DNA of 64,000 bases, taken from NCBI GenBank assembly GCA_040401995.1, contig JBBANM010000022.1, positions 15,775-79,774 on the forward strand. The letters run 5' to 3'. The notes under the pieces were generated by a model. The model did not search any database. It was not told the origin of the DNA and worked only from the letters and a program-made list of their open reading frames with translations. Made by a program: the position numbers and the translations under genes. Shown one piece after another: positions 17,304 to 25,658 of this stretch (position 1 is the stretch's first letter; every line of letters starts with the position of its first letter). The stretch comes from Haliscomenobacter sp040401995 (GTDB taxonomy: Bacteria > Bacteroidota > Bacteroidia > Chitinophagales > Saprospiraceae).

Positions 17304-18161
17304 CTACTCTTGCAGCTTAAATCTAATCGGCAGATTAAACTGTACCCTTACTGCTTTGCCTCGCTGTCTTCCTGTTTGCCATTTGGGCATACCGCGAACA
17401 ACCCGCAGGGCTTCCTCGCCGCATCCTCCGCCGATATCACGCGCTATGTTCGTGTTAACAATTGAGCCATCCGTATTGACCACAAATTGAATAACCACCG
17501 TGCCTTCTATTCCATTTTCGCGGGCAAGCGTAGGGTAAAGCAAATTTTGGCTCAGGTATTTGAAAAGAGCGGCGTCTCCACCTTCAAAAAACGGTCTTTG
17601 CTCTACAATGACAAAAATTTTATCCTCCACGGGTTTTTCCACCTCTACAGCTGGCGGTACTACTTCTTCCGAACGCTCTTCTCCAATCCCCTCAGGCACG
17701 CCGCCCTCCACGCCATCTCGGGTTTTGGTGCTGATGTCAACGTTTTGCATTTCCTCTACCGTTGGCGGTAATGCCTCTTCCAGTACTTTTTCATCCTCCT
17801 CCACTTTAGGAATTAAAAAAGTAAGCGTGGGCCGAGCCGGCAAGGGTTCAACTGGCGGTGGAACTGGCGGCGGCGTAGTGGTTTCCATTTCTGGCGGCGG
17901 CATAAGATCAACAACCGTCGTCATCGTATCGTCTTTGGGGAACGCTGCTTTTACCAATTTCGCAAGCGAAGGCATAGCGGCTAGTAAAACCGACAACGCA
18001 ATGGTCAGCAAGCCGCCACGGGTCATGTACCGATTGTAGAGTTTGCGGAGTTGATAAGCGCCATACTCCTTATTGCGGTTTTGAAAAAGGAGATCTAGTA
18101 GATCAACCTCAGGTGTAGTAGCTACAGGTAAGCCATTTTTAGGCAATGGTTTGATTGACAT
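17304..18161 (-). CDS. tonB: Energy transducer TonB, second copy
   Basis: This 285-aa protein has a cytoplasmic N-terminus, one membrane helix (about 48-70), a Pro-rich spacer with PPPEMETTTPPPVPPPVEP near 88-108, and a C-terminal TonB domain (about 195-283). That domain holds NGIEGTVVIQFVV and MPKWQTGRQRGKAVRV and ends NLPIRFKLQE. TonB carries proton-motive energy from ExbB/ExbD to outer-membrane receptors. It is a clear paralogue, of equal length, of the tonB at 22113-22970. Its exbD partner lies upstream, but a 206-bp inverted repeat separates them. No exbB accompanies this pair, so it may share the ExbB encoded at 24.3-25.2 kb. Confidence 0.9.
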   Translation of the reverse strand: MSIKPLPKNGLPVATTPEVDLLDLLFQNRNKEYGAYQLRKLYNRYMTRGGLLTIALSVLLAAMPSLAKLVKAAFPKDDTMTTVVDLMPPPEMETTTPPPVPPPVEPLPARPTLTFLIPKVEEDEKVLEEALPPTVEEMQNVDISTKTRDGVEGGVPEGIGEERSEEVVPPAVEVEKPVEDKIFVIVEQRPFFEGGDAALFKYLSQNLLYPTLARENGIEGTVVIQFVVNTDGSIVNTNIARDIGGGCGEEALRVVRGMPKWQTGRQRGKAVRVQFNLPIRFKLQE

Positions 18162-18176
18162 AAGATTGGGTTTTTA

Positions 18177-18382
18177 AGAGTGTGTTTGGGTTTTTAGTTC
18201 GTAGGCGAAAATGAGTCAAAATTTGCACCAACGAGGCACGAAAAACGTTGAAAATCCCGACAAAGTCGGGAGAGTGTACCCCGACTTTGTCGGGGCAGGT
18301 CAGCGCTACATGAGTATTTTCGTAACGAAGTTGGGGTAAATTTTGGCCATTTGCAGCGCGAACTAAAAACCAAACACACTCT
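18177..18382. repeat. Family A long inverted-repeat element between exbD and tonB
   Basis: This is a 206-bp element. The outer arms AGAGTGTGTTTGGGTTTTTA and the complement of TAAAAACCAAACACACTCT are inverted. Two perfect inner hairpins lie at 18256-18270 (CCCGACAAAGTCGGG) and 18279-18295 (CCCCGACTTTGTCGGGG). Its right half, reverse-complemented, matches the left part of the element at 63939-64000 almost base for base. A 110-codon open frame across it is a by-product. Confidence 0.85.
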
Positions 18383-18403
18383 AAGTTGAGTAAACTTTGA
18401 TTC

Positions 18404-18967
18404 TCACAATTGCGGTTTGCGATTTCCGGTTTTATGGATAATTTGCTCATCAATGGCACTGAAATCATCAATTATCGCATAGCGCTTAATACCAGTGATG
18501 GCCATTTCATCCAATACATCTACCATGTTGCGGTATTGCGCATCCGCTAGCGGTTTGATCAATATGAATAGTTCGTCCGCGGATCCCCATTGCTGAGCAA
18601 CTTCTTGCTGGCGGGATCTGATTTTTGCTCGTAACCCTGATCTGGAAAAAAAGGTACTGTCAACAGTAACATCGGCTGCATCATCAGCGCCCACGTAGCA
18701 AAAAACGCGGTTGTCTTTTCCCAAAACCAGAGTCAGGGTCTTAGTTTCTTCGATCTCCGTGGGTTGTGCCTGGTCTTCATTTTTAGCGGGCTTGATGACC
18801 TGCATGGCCTTGTCTTTTTTAAATGTTGTTGCCAAAATGAAGAAAGTGAGCAGCAAAAAAGCCAGATCCACCATCGCGGTTAAGTCTATGCGTATGGGGT
18901 GTTTTTTTGATCGCGGTTTAGATTCTTTGCTTCCTTTTTGAATAGCATTGTTGATCATTTCTGCCAT
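18404..18967 (-). CDS. exbD: Biopolymer transporter ExbD, third copy
   Basis: This 187-aa protein has a basic N-terminus and a single membrane helix carrying the proton-accepting aspartate (D34 in AMVDLAFLLLTFF). A periplasmic domain follows, with the KRYAIIDDF motif near 165. It is a close paralogue of the ExbD at 22988-23587 (matching TFFSRSGLRAKI/TFFSRSGLRSLI and MVDVLDEMAITG). In complex with ExbB it would form the proton channel that drives TonB. It starts a unit separate from the main operon, since a terminator lies at 19180-19221 and about 280 bp separate it from the TPR gene. No convincing promoter box was seen in that gap. Confidence 0.92.
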   Translation of the reverse strand: MAEMINNAIQKGSKESKPRSKKHPIRIDLTAMVDLAFLLLTFFILATTFKKDKAMQVIKPAKNEDQAQPTEIEETKTLTLVLGKDNRVFCYVGADDAADVTVDSTFFSRSGLRAKIRSRQQEVAQQWGSADELFILIKPLADAQYRNMVDVLDEMAITGIKRYAIIDDFSAIDEQIIHKTGNRKPQL

Positions 18968-19179
18968 AATTGGTCGGTATTTTTAAGTTTGGCAATAAAA
19001 AAAGGCATAGCAATAGTGGCCAGTTAAGGTGATTAAACCCTTGGCTATCAATTTTTAAAACCTTTACAATTGTATTAATTGGTATTAAAAAGCTAGATGC
19101 AAAACAGAGATAGAATGGTGGGTGGAGGGGGGGAATTTTTTCAAAAAGAATTGGGCAAAACTTTAAAACGCGAATTTCC

Positions 19180-19221
19180 TAAAAACAAAAAAGTCCGAAA
19201 CAAACGTACTCGTTTCGGACT
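19180..19221 (-). terminator. Terminator of the exbB-to-TPR operon
   Basis: AGTCCGAAAC (19192-19201) pairs with GTTTCGGACT (19212-19221). On the minus strand the stem is followed by TTTTTTGTTTTT. Confidence 0.85.
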
Positions 19222-19244
19222 CTTTGTTGAACAATTCGATTGAC

Positions 19245-20852
19245 TTATTTCTTCGGCAGATTCTTCAAGATTTCGACGTTGCCTTTTGCATCGATATTAT
19301 CTGGTTCTAGAACCAAGATTTTCTCAAACATAGCCAAGGCAGTCTTAACATCTGCCTCAGGTTTTTTGTAATAACAAGAGGAAGCAACATAATTATAGGC
19401 CTCTACCAAACTCTTTTTGTTGAATTTGCCAGAAGTATCCGCTTCGCCCAATTCAATCACTTTCTGATAGAATGGTGCGGCTGGATAAGTTGAATCTTCT
19501 GGTCCAGCAGCATCTAAAGATTTGTTGATGCGGGCGCGCATCAACCAACCCGTAGCAAAAGTAGGGTTCAAAGTAGTAACCTTTACAAAAGCCGAGTCAG
19601 CTTCAACAAATTTCTTGATTTGGTACAAGCTATTGGCCAGGTAATAATAATCGGTACTAACCGGCTTGCCTTTTTCAATTTTCAATTGGTATGCCTGAGA
19701 AGCAGGTTCGTATTTCTTAGCATCATAGTACATCTTACCCATCAAGTCATAAATCTCAATGCGGGTACTATCTAACTCTAATACTTTTTTAAAGTTAGCG
19801 CCTGCAGTTTCAGTATCGCCCACTTTAGCCGCAGCTTTAGCATAATACTCATAATCGGTGCTAAACGTACGACGAGTGCCGACAGCTGCAAAGAACTTCT
19901 TGGAATTTTCCAAAGACTCTTTAAAGTTGCCTTTTTCGAACTGTGCCCAAGCCAACCAACGGTACATGGTATAGTTGTTAGGATCTTGCTGCAATACCAC
20001 ATTGGCTTCGGTGATAGCGCGATCATAATCTTTTGCTTGGTAAGTCAAGAAGCGTACCAAACGAGCGCGTTGCTCCACATCGTCTTTTACCAAGCTCACG
20101 TACTTGTCCAACAAAGGCAAACCTTTAGAGTATTGCTTTTTGGTAAAGTAGATCTCGTATAAGTCTTTGTAAGCAGGAGCATACGCTGGAAATGCCGCTA
20201 CCAATTGCTCCAATTTTTCTTGAGCAACATCAGGAATACCCGATTTGATGTAAGTACGTGCGATCTTCATCAAGATCTCCGGGTTGTTTTTATCCCGGCT
20301 AACCGCAAATTCATAGTTCGACAAAGCGTCGCCTACTTGATCTTTCACCATTTGAGCATCGCCCAAAAGCATAAAGAAGCGGGCATTTTTATTGTCGCTA
20401 TCACGTGACAAAGTCAGGTTTTTGATCGCTTCATCCACATTCGGGTATTGGCTATGCAAATAAGCCAAACCGATTTGAGCATATGCTTCGCCTGGGTTTT
20501 TCTTGGCATAACGGACTGCACGGCCAAAAGACTTTTGAGCGTCAAGTGGTTGCTTCTTGTCTAACAGCATTTTACCTTGACCAACGTGTGCCAAAGGCGC
20601 TACATCGTCTATTTTCAACGCTTGGTTGTAAAAATAAATCGCCGAATCTTGTTTTTCTTCATCCAAATAATAACACTCCGCCAAGAAATAGTTGGCGTCG
20701 GCGTTAGGCCCTTTGTTGATTAAAGAACGAAATACCCGACGCGCTGCGGAAATACTTTCGTTTTCCAAAAGGGATATGCCTTCTTGCAGCGTCTGAGCGA
20801 AGGTGATTTGGGAAATCAATGATAAGGTGATCCACAGCACTAGTTTCTTCAT
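19245..20852 (-). CDS. Exported TPR protein of the ExbB/ExbD/TonB operon
   Basis: This 535-aa protein has a signal peptide (1-19, TFAQ) followed by tandem tetratricopeptide repeats almost to the end (for example ANYFLAECYYLDEEKQDSAI, then GDALSNYEFAVSRDKNNPEI and YYLANSLYQIKKFVEADSAF). TPRs are protein-binding scaffolds, so a periplasmic assembly or regulatory role with the TonB machinery is likely. The position, 35 bp after a PstS-like lipoprotein gene and last in the exbB-exbD-exbD-tonB run, is one I recall as common in Bacteroidota. The exact function is not known to me. Confidence 0.82.
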   Translation of the reverse strand: MKKLVLWITLSLISQITFAQTLQEGISLLENESISAARRVFRSLINKGPNADANYFLAECYYLDEEKQDSAIYFYNQALKIDDVAPLAHVGQGKMLLDKKQPLDAQKSFGRAVRYAKKNPGEAYAQIGLAYLHSQYPNVDEAIKNLTLSRDSDNKNARFFMLLGDAQMVKDQVGDALSNYEFAVSRDKNNPEILMKIARTYIKSGIPDVAQEKLEQLVAAFPAYAPAYKDLYEIYFTKKQYSKGLPLLDKYVSLVKDDVEQRARLVRFLTYQAKDYDRAITEANVVLQQDPNNYTMYRWLAWAQFEKGNFKESLENSKKFFAAVGTRRTFSTDYEYYAKAAAKVGDTETAGANFKKVLELDSTRIEIYDLMGKMYYDAKKYEPASQAYQLKIEKGKPVSTDYYYLANSLYQIKKFVEADSAFVKVTTLNPTFATGWLMRARINKSLDAAGPEDSTYPAAPFYQKVIELGEADTSGKFNKKSLVEAYNYVASSCYYKKPEADVKTALAMFEKILVLEPDNIDAKGNVEILKNLPKK

Positions 20853-20887
20853 TGCCAGAAAATTTTAATGGTTACCGTTGTTTTAAA

Positions 20888-21841
20888 TTACTCGACTTTA
20901 ATTGGTTTCGAACTAAGTTCGATATTGTATTCAACCTTATAATAAGGTGGTATACCCGCTTTTTTTATGATCCGTTGACCGATCTCGCCGCCTAAGAAGG
21001 CCGATAAACCTGATCCCAACCCTGAATACGCTTCTCTGCTGATCACGTATACATTGCGGGGGAAGGGATACAATTTGCCAATTAGGTTGTCGGCATAAGG
21101 CTTGAAATATTCTACGACTGGCGAATCGCTATCACAAGGGCTTATGGACAACAATCGGGCATCCCGACGCAACTTTTTCGTCAAGGGATCATCATAATCG
21201 CTGATCCAGCTGTATCCAATGATTCCAATTGCTCCTGGATGGTTGGCTACATAATCCACCACCGCTGTATTCGTTTTGAGCGCATAGGCATTGGGGGGCA
21301 GCTGTTTTTTTTCAATTAAATTCAACGCATAGCTAACGGTGCTTGAATTGGCATTGTCAAAAACCAGCGTTATTTTTCCCGTTCTGTTATTCGGACTCAA
21401 CTGATTCCAGCTGGTCACTTCACCGCTTAAAACTTTAAGAATTTCTTGACAGTTCAGCGCTGTATCGGGGTTTTGGGGGTGAATCATCAAGGCCATTGCA
21501 TCGGTGGCAATTTGCATAACTCGGGGTGTAATTTTAATTTTGGCAAAGTAGGCTTTTTCTTTTTCGTTGAGGAGGCGAGTTGCAACAACCAAATGGACGC
21601 TGTCCATCAAAAGTTGGTTGAATGCTTGGACTTCAGGCAGGTATTTGACATCAATTTGAGCTTGATGATAAGTATGCTCAAAAATATCTACTTCAGCATC
21701 TACAATGGGGAACAGCGTATTATCTGCTGCAATGCTGATACGACCAGAAGTTGGACCGTCGAGCGTATTTTCTTGCGATGTAGAACAGCCGGTCAGTGCG
21801 ATCAAAAAAAAGGCACCATAATAGATCCTCCAAGATTTCAT
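20888..21841 (-). CDS. PstS-like periplasmic-binding lipoprotein
   Basis: This is a 317-aa protein from the chosen ATG at 21841, which gives an ideal lipoprotein signal (MKSWRIYYGAFFLIALTGCS, lipobox LTGC). Earlier in-frame starts would bury it. The body is a phosphate-binding-protein-like fold: GRISIAADNTLFPIVDAEV at the start, then VTSWNQLSPNNRTGKITLVF and later YPFPRNVYVISREA, as in PBP_like_2/PstS. No Pst permease or ATPase genes are present, so it is unlikely to feed an ABC transporter; within a TonB-type operon it may act as a sensor or accessory. The start codon overlaps the stop of the upstream 63-aa gene as ATGA, implying translational coupling. Confidence 0.82.
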   Translation of the reverse strand: MKSWRIYYGAFFLIALTGCSTSQENTLDGPTSGRISIAADNTLFPIVDAEVDIFEHTYHQAQIDVKYLPEVQAFNQLLMDSVHLVVATRLLNEKEKAYFAKIKITPRVMQIATDAMALMIHPQNPDTALNCQEILKVLSGEVTSWNQLSPNNRTGKITLVFDNANSSTVSYALNLIEKKQLPPNAYALKTNTAVVDYVANHPGAIGIIGYSWISDYDDPLTKKLRRDARLLSISPCDSDSPVVEYFKPYADNLIGKLYPFPRNVYVISREAYSGLGSGLSAFLGGEIGQRIIKKAGIPPYYKVEYNIELSSKPIKVE

Positions 21842-22029
21842 AGGGATGATTGCTTCTTCAAAATAGCCAATCCTCTCCGCAAACGGAAAATTCCGTAAGC
21901 TATGCAAACGAGGCAAAAGAGGATATTTAATACTGGAATGGGAGAAAAATGAAATAAGACTGCAGAAACACCTATACCTATATAGATTAGGCTTACCAAA
22001 AATGCTATAGCGGTTTGCAGATAGTTCAT
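21838..22029 (-). CDS. Small two-helix membrane protein, coupled to the PstS-like gene
   Basis: This 63-aa protein has two hydrophobic segments (about 5-27 and 31-50) and a basic tail (RLRRGLAILKKQ). I recognise no family. Support for it being real comes from context: same strand, 83 bp after tonB, and a 4-bp ATGA overlap with the next gene in an otherwise tight operon. It may be an accessory subunit of the ExbB/ExbD/TonB complex, which is inference. Confidence 0.65.
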   Translation of the reverse strand: MNYLQTAIAFLVSLIYIGIGVSAVLFHFSPIPVLNILFCLVCIAYGIFRLRRGLAILKKQSSL

Positions 22030-22112
22030 GGCAATAAAGATAGACGACCCTGTAGATGGTTCCAGAAGAAGCCAGTTGGGCTTCTTCTGGATATCTACAA
22101 CATCAAATGTGA

Positions 22113-22970
22113 TTATTCGAGTTTGAAGCGGATTGGCAGGTTGAACTGCACCCGTACCGCTTTACCGCGCTGTTTACCAGGCTGCCACTTGGGCATTCCT
22201 TTCACAACTCGTAGCGCTTCTTCACCGCAACCTGCACCGATGTCACGTACAACGGCAGGAGTTACGATAGAACCGTCTTCGTTTACTACGAACTGAACGA
22301 CAACCGTACCTTCAACGCCGTTTTCACGCGCCATTACCGGGTACTTGAGGTTTTCGCCAAGGTATTTAAAGAGTGCAGCGTTACCCCCTTCAAAAGCAGG
22401 CATTTGCTCTACCACTTTGAAGATTTCTTGCGGCTTCGCTTTTACTTCTTCCACCACTGGCGGTGGCGCTTCTTCGGTTGGCTCATCGCCAATACCTTCA
22501 GCAACACCGTTGTCAGCACCTTCCTGAGTTTTAGTACTCACGTCGATGTCTTTCATTTCCTCCACGGTTGGTGGTGGAACTTCTTCAATAACCTCTTCAT
22601 CTTTCTTTACGACAGGCGCAACGAAAGCGATAGTAGGTTTCGCAGGCGGAGGTTCAACTGGCGGCGGCGGAGGCGGCGGCGGCGTGTTGGGATCCAATGG
22701 CGGCGGCTCAGCTAGCTCAACAGAAATGTTAAGCGTTTCTTCAGTTTTAGGAAGAGCTGCACGAACAATTCTTACGATAGTCGGAAGCAAAGCTAAGAAG
22801 ACAGAAAGGAAGATGGTCAAGAGACCGCCTCTCGTCATGTAGCGATCATAAAGTTTACGAAGCTGGTAAGCACCGTATTCTTTATTCCGATTCTGAAAGA
22901 TGATGTCGTTCAGATCAACCTTCATGATGTCCGCTGGCAAACCACTCTTTGGCGATTCATTGGTATTCAT
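22113..22970 (-). CDS. tonB: Energy transducer TonB, main operon copy
   Basis: This 285-aa protein has an N-terminal cytoplasmic part, a membrane helix (about 48-70), and a Pro-rich periplasmic spacer (about 88-110, with a run of eight prolines). An acidic linker follows, then a C-terminal TonB domain (about 195-284) with YPVMARENGVEGTVVVQFVV and an end in NLPIRFKLE. It couples the ExbB/ExbD motor to outer-membrane receptors such as the barrel protein at 12.5 kb. It lies 17 bp after an exbD gene. The N-terminal stretch FQNRNKEYGAYQLRKLYDRY is shared with the second TonB at 17.3 kb, showing recent common origin. Confidence 0.93.
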   Translation of the reverse strand: MNTNESPKSGLPADIMKVDLNDIIFQNRNKEYGAYQLRKLYDRYMTRGGLLTIFLSVFLALLPTIVRIVRAALPKTEETLNISVELAEPPPLDPNTPPPPPPPPVEPPPAKPTIAFVAPVVKKDEEVIEEVPPPTVEEMKDIDVSTKTQEGADNGVAEGIGDEPTEEAPPPVVEEVKAKPQEIFKVVEQMPAFEGGNAALFKYLGENLKYPVMARENGVEGTVVVQFVVNEDGSIVTPAVVRDIGAGCGEEALRVVKGMPKWQPGKQRGKAVRVQFNLPIRFKLE

Positions 22971-22987
22971 GAGTAATGGTTGTTTGC

Positions 22988-23587
22988 TTATTTAGAAGAT
23001 GGTACAACAACATTCGCGGTTTTCACTGCATCTGGCTTACGGTTACCCGATAGCTTGATGATCAGGTCATCGATTTCATTGAATTCATCAATGATGGCGT
23101 AACGTTTTACGCCGGTGATGGCCATTTCATCCAATACATCAACCATATTGCGGTATTTGGAGTCAGGTAGTGGTTTGATCAAAACGAACAATTCGTCCTG
23201 ATTGCCCCATCTTTGTGCTACTGCACGCTGACGATCCTTGATCAAAGAACGCAAACCGCTGCGTGAGAAAAACGTACTATCTACTTTTACGTTGGGGTCA
23301 TTATCACTACCCGTATAACAGTAAACCATATCGTTTTTACCCATCATGATGGTATACGTCTTTGACTGTTTGATAGCTGGCAGGTCTTCTTTCTTTGCAT
23401 CATCTTCTTTAGCTGGTTTATTTACTTCCATTGCTTTGGGCTTGTTGAAAGTAGTTGCCAAGATGAAGAAAGTGAGTAGCAAGAAGGCCATATCCACCAT
23501 CGCTGTAAGGTCCACCCGGGTGGACTGTTTCTTCGCGCGTTTTTTTCCGCCTTTCCCCCCTTTATCGGGGACGATCATTTCTGCCAT
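22988..23587 (-). CDS. exbD: Biopolymer transporter ExbD
   Basis: This 199-aa protein has a Lys-rich N-terminus and one membrane helix with the motor aspartate D32 (AMVDMAFLLLTFFILATTF). The periplasmic domain ends with KRYAIIDEF. It is second of two exbD genes in a row and precedes tonB by 17 bp. It is much closer to the ExbD at 18404-18967 than to its immediate neighbour at 23629, so the ExbD-TonB pair was probably duplicated as a unit. Confidence 0.93.
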   Translation of the reverse strand: MAEMIVPDKGGKGGKKRAKKQSTRVDLTAMVDMAFLLLTFFILATTFNKPKAMEVNKPAKEDDAKKEDLPAIKQSKTYTIMMGKNDMVYCYTGSDNDPNVKVDSTFFSRSGLRSLIKDRQRAVAQRWGNQDELFVLIKPLPDSKYRNMVDVLDEMAITGVKRYAIIDEFNEIDDLIIKLSGNRKPDAVKTANVVVPSSK

Positions 23588-23628
23588 TATTGCAAATTTT
23601 TAGAGGTCAATAATTGGGTTGCCTTCGA

Positions 23629-24240
23629 TTACTCCTTATCGCTGCTTGCGCTACGACCAGTTGTGATCAAGTTAAATTTGTTGACTTTCTGCTTTTGCAA
23701 TGTCTGGATCACCGCGTTGACATCCTCATAGCTGGTAAGCTTATCGGCTTTGATGGCAATCCGCAATTCGGGATTTGCTCTCCGAGCCAACAAAATGAGG
23801 TCAATCAACTGGTTTTTGTCATCAGAAATTGGAATCCCAGGCTGAGGAAATTTGCTGCGCTCTTCAGGCTTGGTACCCAAAAACTGCGGCATTTGCTCAA
23901 GTGGAAAACCGAAAACTTCAACCAACTTGAATTCTTTTACCTGTTTTTCATTGAAAGCAGGCAGATTGAAGCGCTCCTTGATGGCAAACAGCAGCTTCTC
24001 ACGGGTATTTTGATCATCTACACCGAAATAAACATTGCCTTTCGGGTCGATCTGGATCGACAAAATGTTTTTATCCGGTACAGGGATCTGGGCTGTCGAC
24101 GCGGGGATGTTGATTTGCGCTACTTCTTGAGGACGGAATCTTGTAGTCAAGATAAAGAACGTCAACAACAAAAAGGCAACGTCGCACATCGCGGTCATGT
24201 CAACAGCCGTGCTTTTCCGCGGTATTTTAACCTTTGGCAT
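23629..24240 (-). CDS. exbD: Biopolymer transporter ExbD, divergent first copy
   Basis: This 203-aa protein has a short basic N-terminus, a membrane helix with D20 (AMCDVAFLLLTFFILTTRF) and a longer periplasmic domain (RIAIKADKLTSYEDVNAVI, a typical ExbD/TolR motif). It differs clearly from the next ExbD, so the motor may use a hetero-dimer of ExbD subunits. It lies 95 bp after exbB and 41 bp before the second exbD. A 237-codon antisense frame over it is rejected as coding. Confidence 0.93.
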   Translation of the reverse strand: MPKVKIPRKSTAVDMTAMCDVAFLLLTFFILTTRFRPQEVAQINIPASTAQIPVPDKNILSIQIDPKGNVYFGVDDQNTREKLLFAIKERFNLPAFNEKQVKEFKLVEVFGFPLEQMPQFLGTKPEERSKFPQPGIPISDDKNQLIDLILLARRANPELRIAIKADKLTSYEDVNAVIQTLQKQKVNKFNLITTGRSASSDKE

Positions 24241-24335
24241 AACTTAGCTGTTTTGTTAAAAAATTGCTCCGAATACCAAGATGCAATGGCACCCAAAAAT
24301 GGTGTGTGGCAGAGCAATTTTTTTTGAAAAAATGA

Positions 24336-25169
24336 TTAACGGTGCTTAGCTGCAAAGTTCTGAGCGATGCTGAAACCTGCTTCGTCAATAGCGTAAGTCA
24401 TTTTGTCGATACGCGTAGTGAAGTAGTTGTACAGGACGATCGAGAAAGCTGAAGTACTAATACCCAAAGCTGTGTTAATCAAGGCCTCAGAGATACCAGA
24501 AGAAAGCGCAACTGCATCAGGAGCACCACTGGTAGCGATAGCCGAGAACGCACGGATCATACCAAATACTGTTCCCAAAAGACCCAAAAGGGTAGCAATA
24601 GAAGACATGGTAGATAGGATCACCAAGTTTCTTTCCAAAGAAGGCAATTCCAAAGAAGTAGCTTCTTCAACTTCCTTCTGGATAGCAGCCAATTTTTGGT
24701 CTTTGTCCAAATCGGTAACGCCAGAAACTTCACGGTACTTCTCCAAGCCAGAACGAATGATGTTCGCTACTGAACCCTTCTGCTTGTTACATTCAGTAAT
24801 CGCAGCATCAATTTGGTCAGCATTCAAGAAACCTTGAACCTTCTTTACCAAAGTGTTGATAGAACCTTTACCTTTTGCCACTGTCAATGTGAACAAACGC
24901 TCAAAAGCAACAGCAACTACAAGCATAAAGCTCATCATCAAAATAGGCACCAAGAAACCGCCTTTGTACATCATACCCAAGAAATTTCCTGGAATCGGGT
25001 GGTTTTTGTTGTCACCACCTTCAAAATTGGAGCCAGCTCCTAAAACGTTTTGAAAAATAAGGATTGCCGTTACCAACAATACTGGAATCATTACCACCGC
25101 GAAGATGGAGCTAAATTGACCAGAAACATTGTTAGCAGGCTTAGCAGCAACTTGTTTTGATTTACTCAT
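24336..25169 (-). CDS. exbB: MotA/TolQ/ExbB proton-channel protein
   Basis: This 277-aa inner-membrane protein has three main hydrophobic segments: about 20-40, 70-92 (GGFLVPILMMSFMLVVAVAF) and a long pair from about 185 to 255. The MotA/ExbB core includes LSTMSSIATLLGLLGTVFGM and GISEALINTALG. It forms the pentameric stator that, with the ExbD dimers encoded next, uses the proton gradient to energise TonB. It is the first gene of the minus-strand operon running to the TPR gene at 19245. No -7 box was found in the 490 bp upstream. Confidence 0.94.
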   Translation of the reverse strand: MSKSKQVAAKPANNVSGQFSSIFAVVMIPVLLVTAILIFQNVLGAGSNFEGGDNKNHPIPGNFLGMMYKGGFLVPILMMSFMLVVAVAFERLFTLTVAKGKGSINTLVKKVQGFLNADQIDAAITECNKQKGSVANIIRSGLEKYREVSGVTDLDKDQKLAAIQKEVEEATSLELPSLERNLVILSTMSSIATLLGLLGTVFGMIRAFSAIATSGAPDAVALSSGISEALINTALGISTSAFSIVLYNYFTTRIDKMTYAIDEAGFSIAQNFAAKHR

Positions 25170-25518
25170 GGCTAATCAGGATTTTACTTACGATTACGTA
25201 AACAATTATAATTGGTTAACAAAATGCACTCTAAAATCAACCACTGCATACAGTAGCTAATGGCCGTGAAGATAAAGAAAAGAAAATTCTTTGCAAGCAC
25301 AAAATTTTGTAGCATTTAAAGGGATTTTTGACGTTTTCTTCCATAAAAACTGCAAAATTCTGCTTTAAACGATCTTTTCTATCTTTCAAACGGTATACTG
25401 ATTTACCTCCAAACCGGAGAATAAACCTTTATACAGCGTATTGTTCTTGGGAAAATGTTGATGGGATTATCCAAAAATGGGGTTTTCATAAATTTCCAAA
25501 GGCAAAATAGAGAAAAAT
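25170..25518. other. Intergenic region upstream of exbB
   Basis: No gene, repeat or clear promoter motif was recognised in these ~350 bp. It is AT-rich and should contain the exbB promoter. A 60-codon frame on the plus strand has no supporting features. Confidence 0.5.
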
Positions 25519-25560
25519 AAAAAAACCGCCAGCCAAAATTTTGACTAAGCGGTTTTTTTT
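25519..25560 (-). terminator. Terminator of the nuo operon
   Basis: AAAAAACCGC and GCGGTTTTTT arms (left at 25520-25529, right at 25549-25558) with A and T runs on both sides. It lies about 100 bp past the nuoN stop on the minus strand. Confidence 0.8.
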
Positions 25561-25658
25561 AACACTTTTTTGGCAATCTTAATTCTGGCATAACCTAAAA
25601 TGGCCTTTGAATTAAAGCATCCTTGACATTCCGTGGTATTGCCAAGCAAACTTAGCCT

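Noticed and set aside
18139..18471. 110-codon minus-strand frame between tonB and exbD
   Set aside because: It runs across the 206-bp inverted repeat and into both neighbours in another frame; the openness is explained by the repeat.
23614..24327. 237-codon plus-strand frame opposite exbD
   Set aside because: Fully antisense to a clear ExbD; the translation is Cys/Phe/Leu/Gln-rich and shows no family features.
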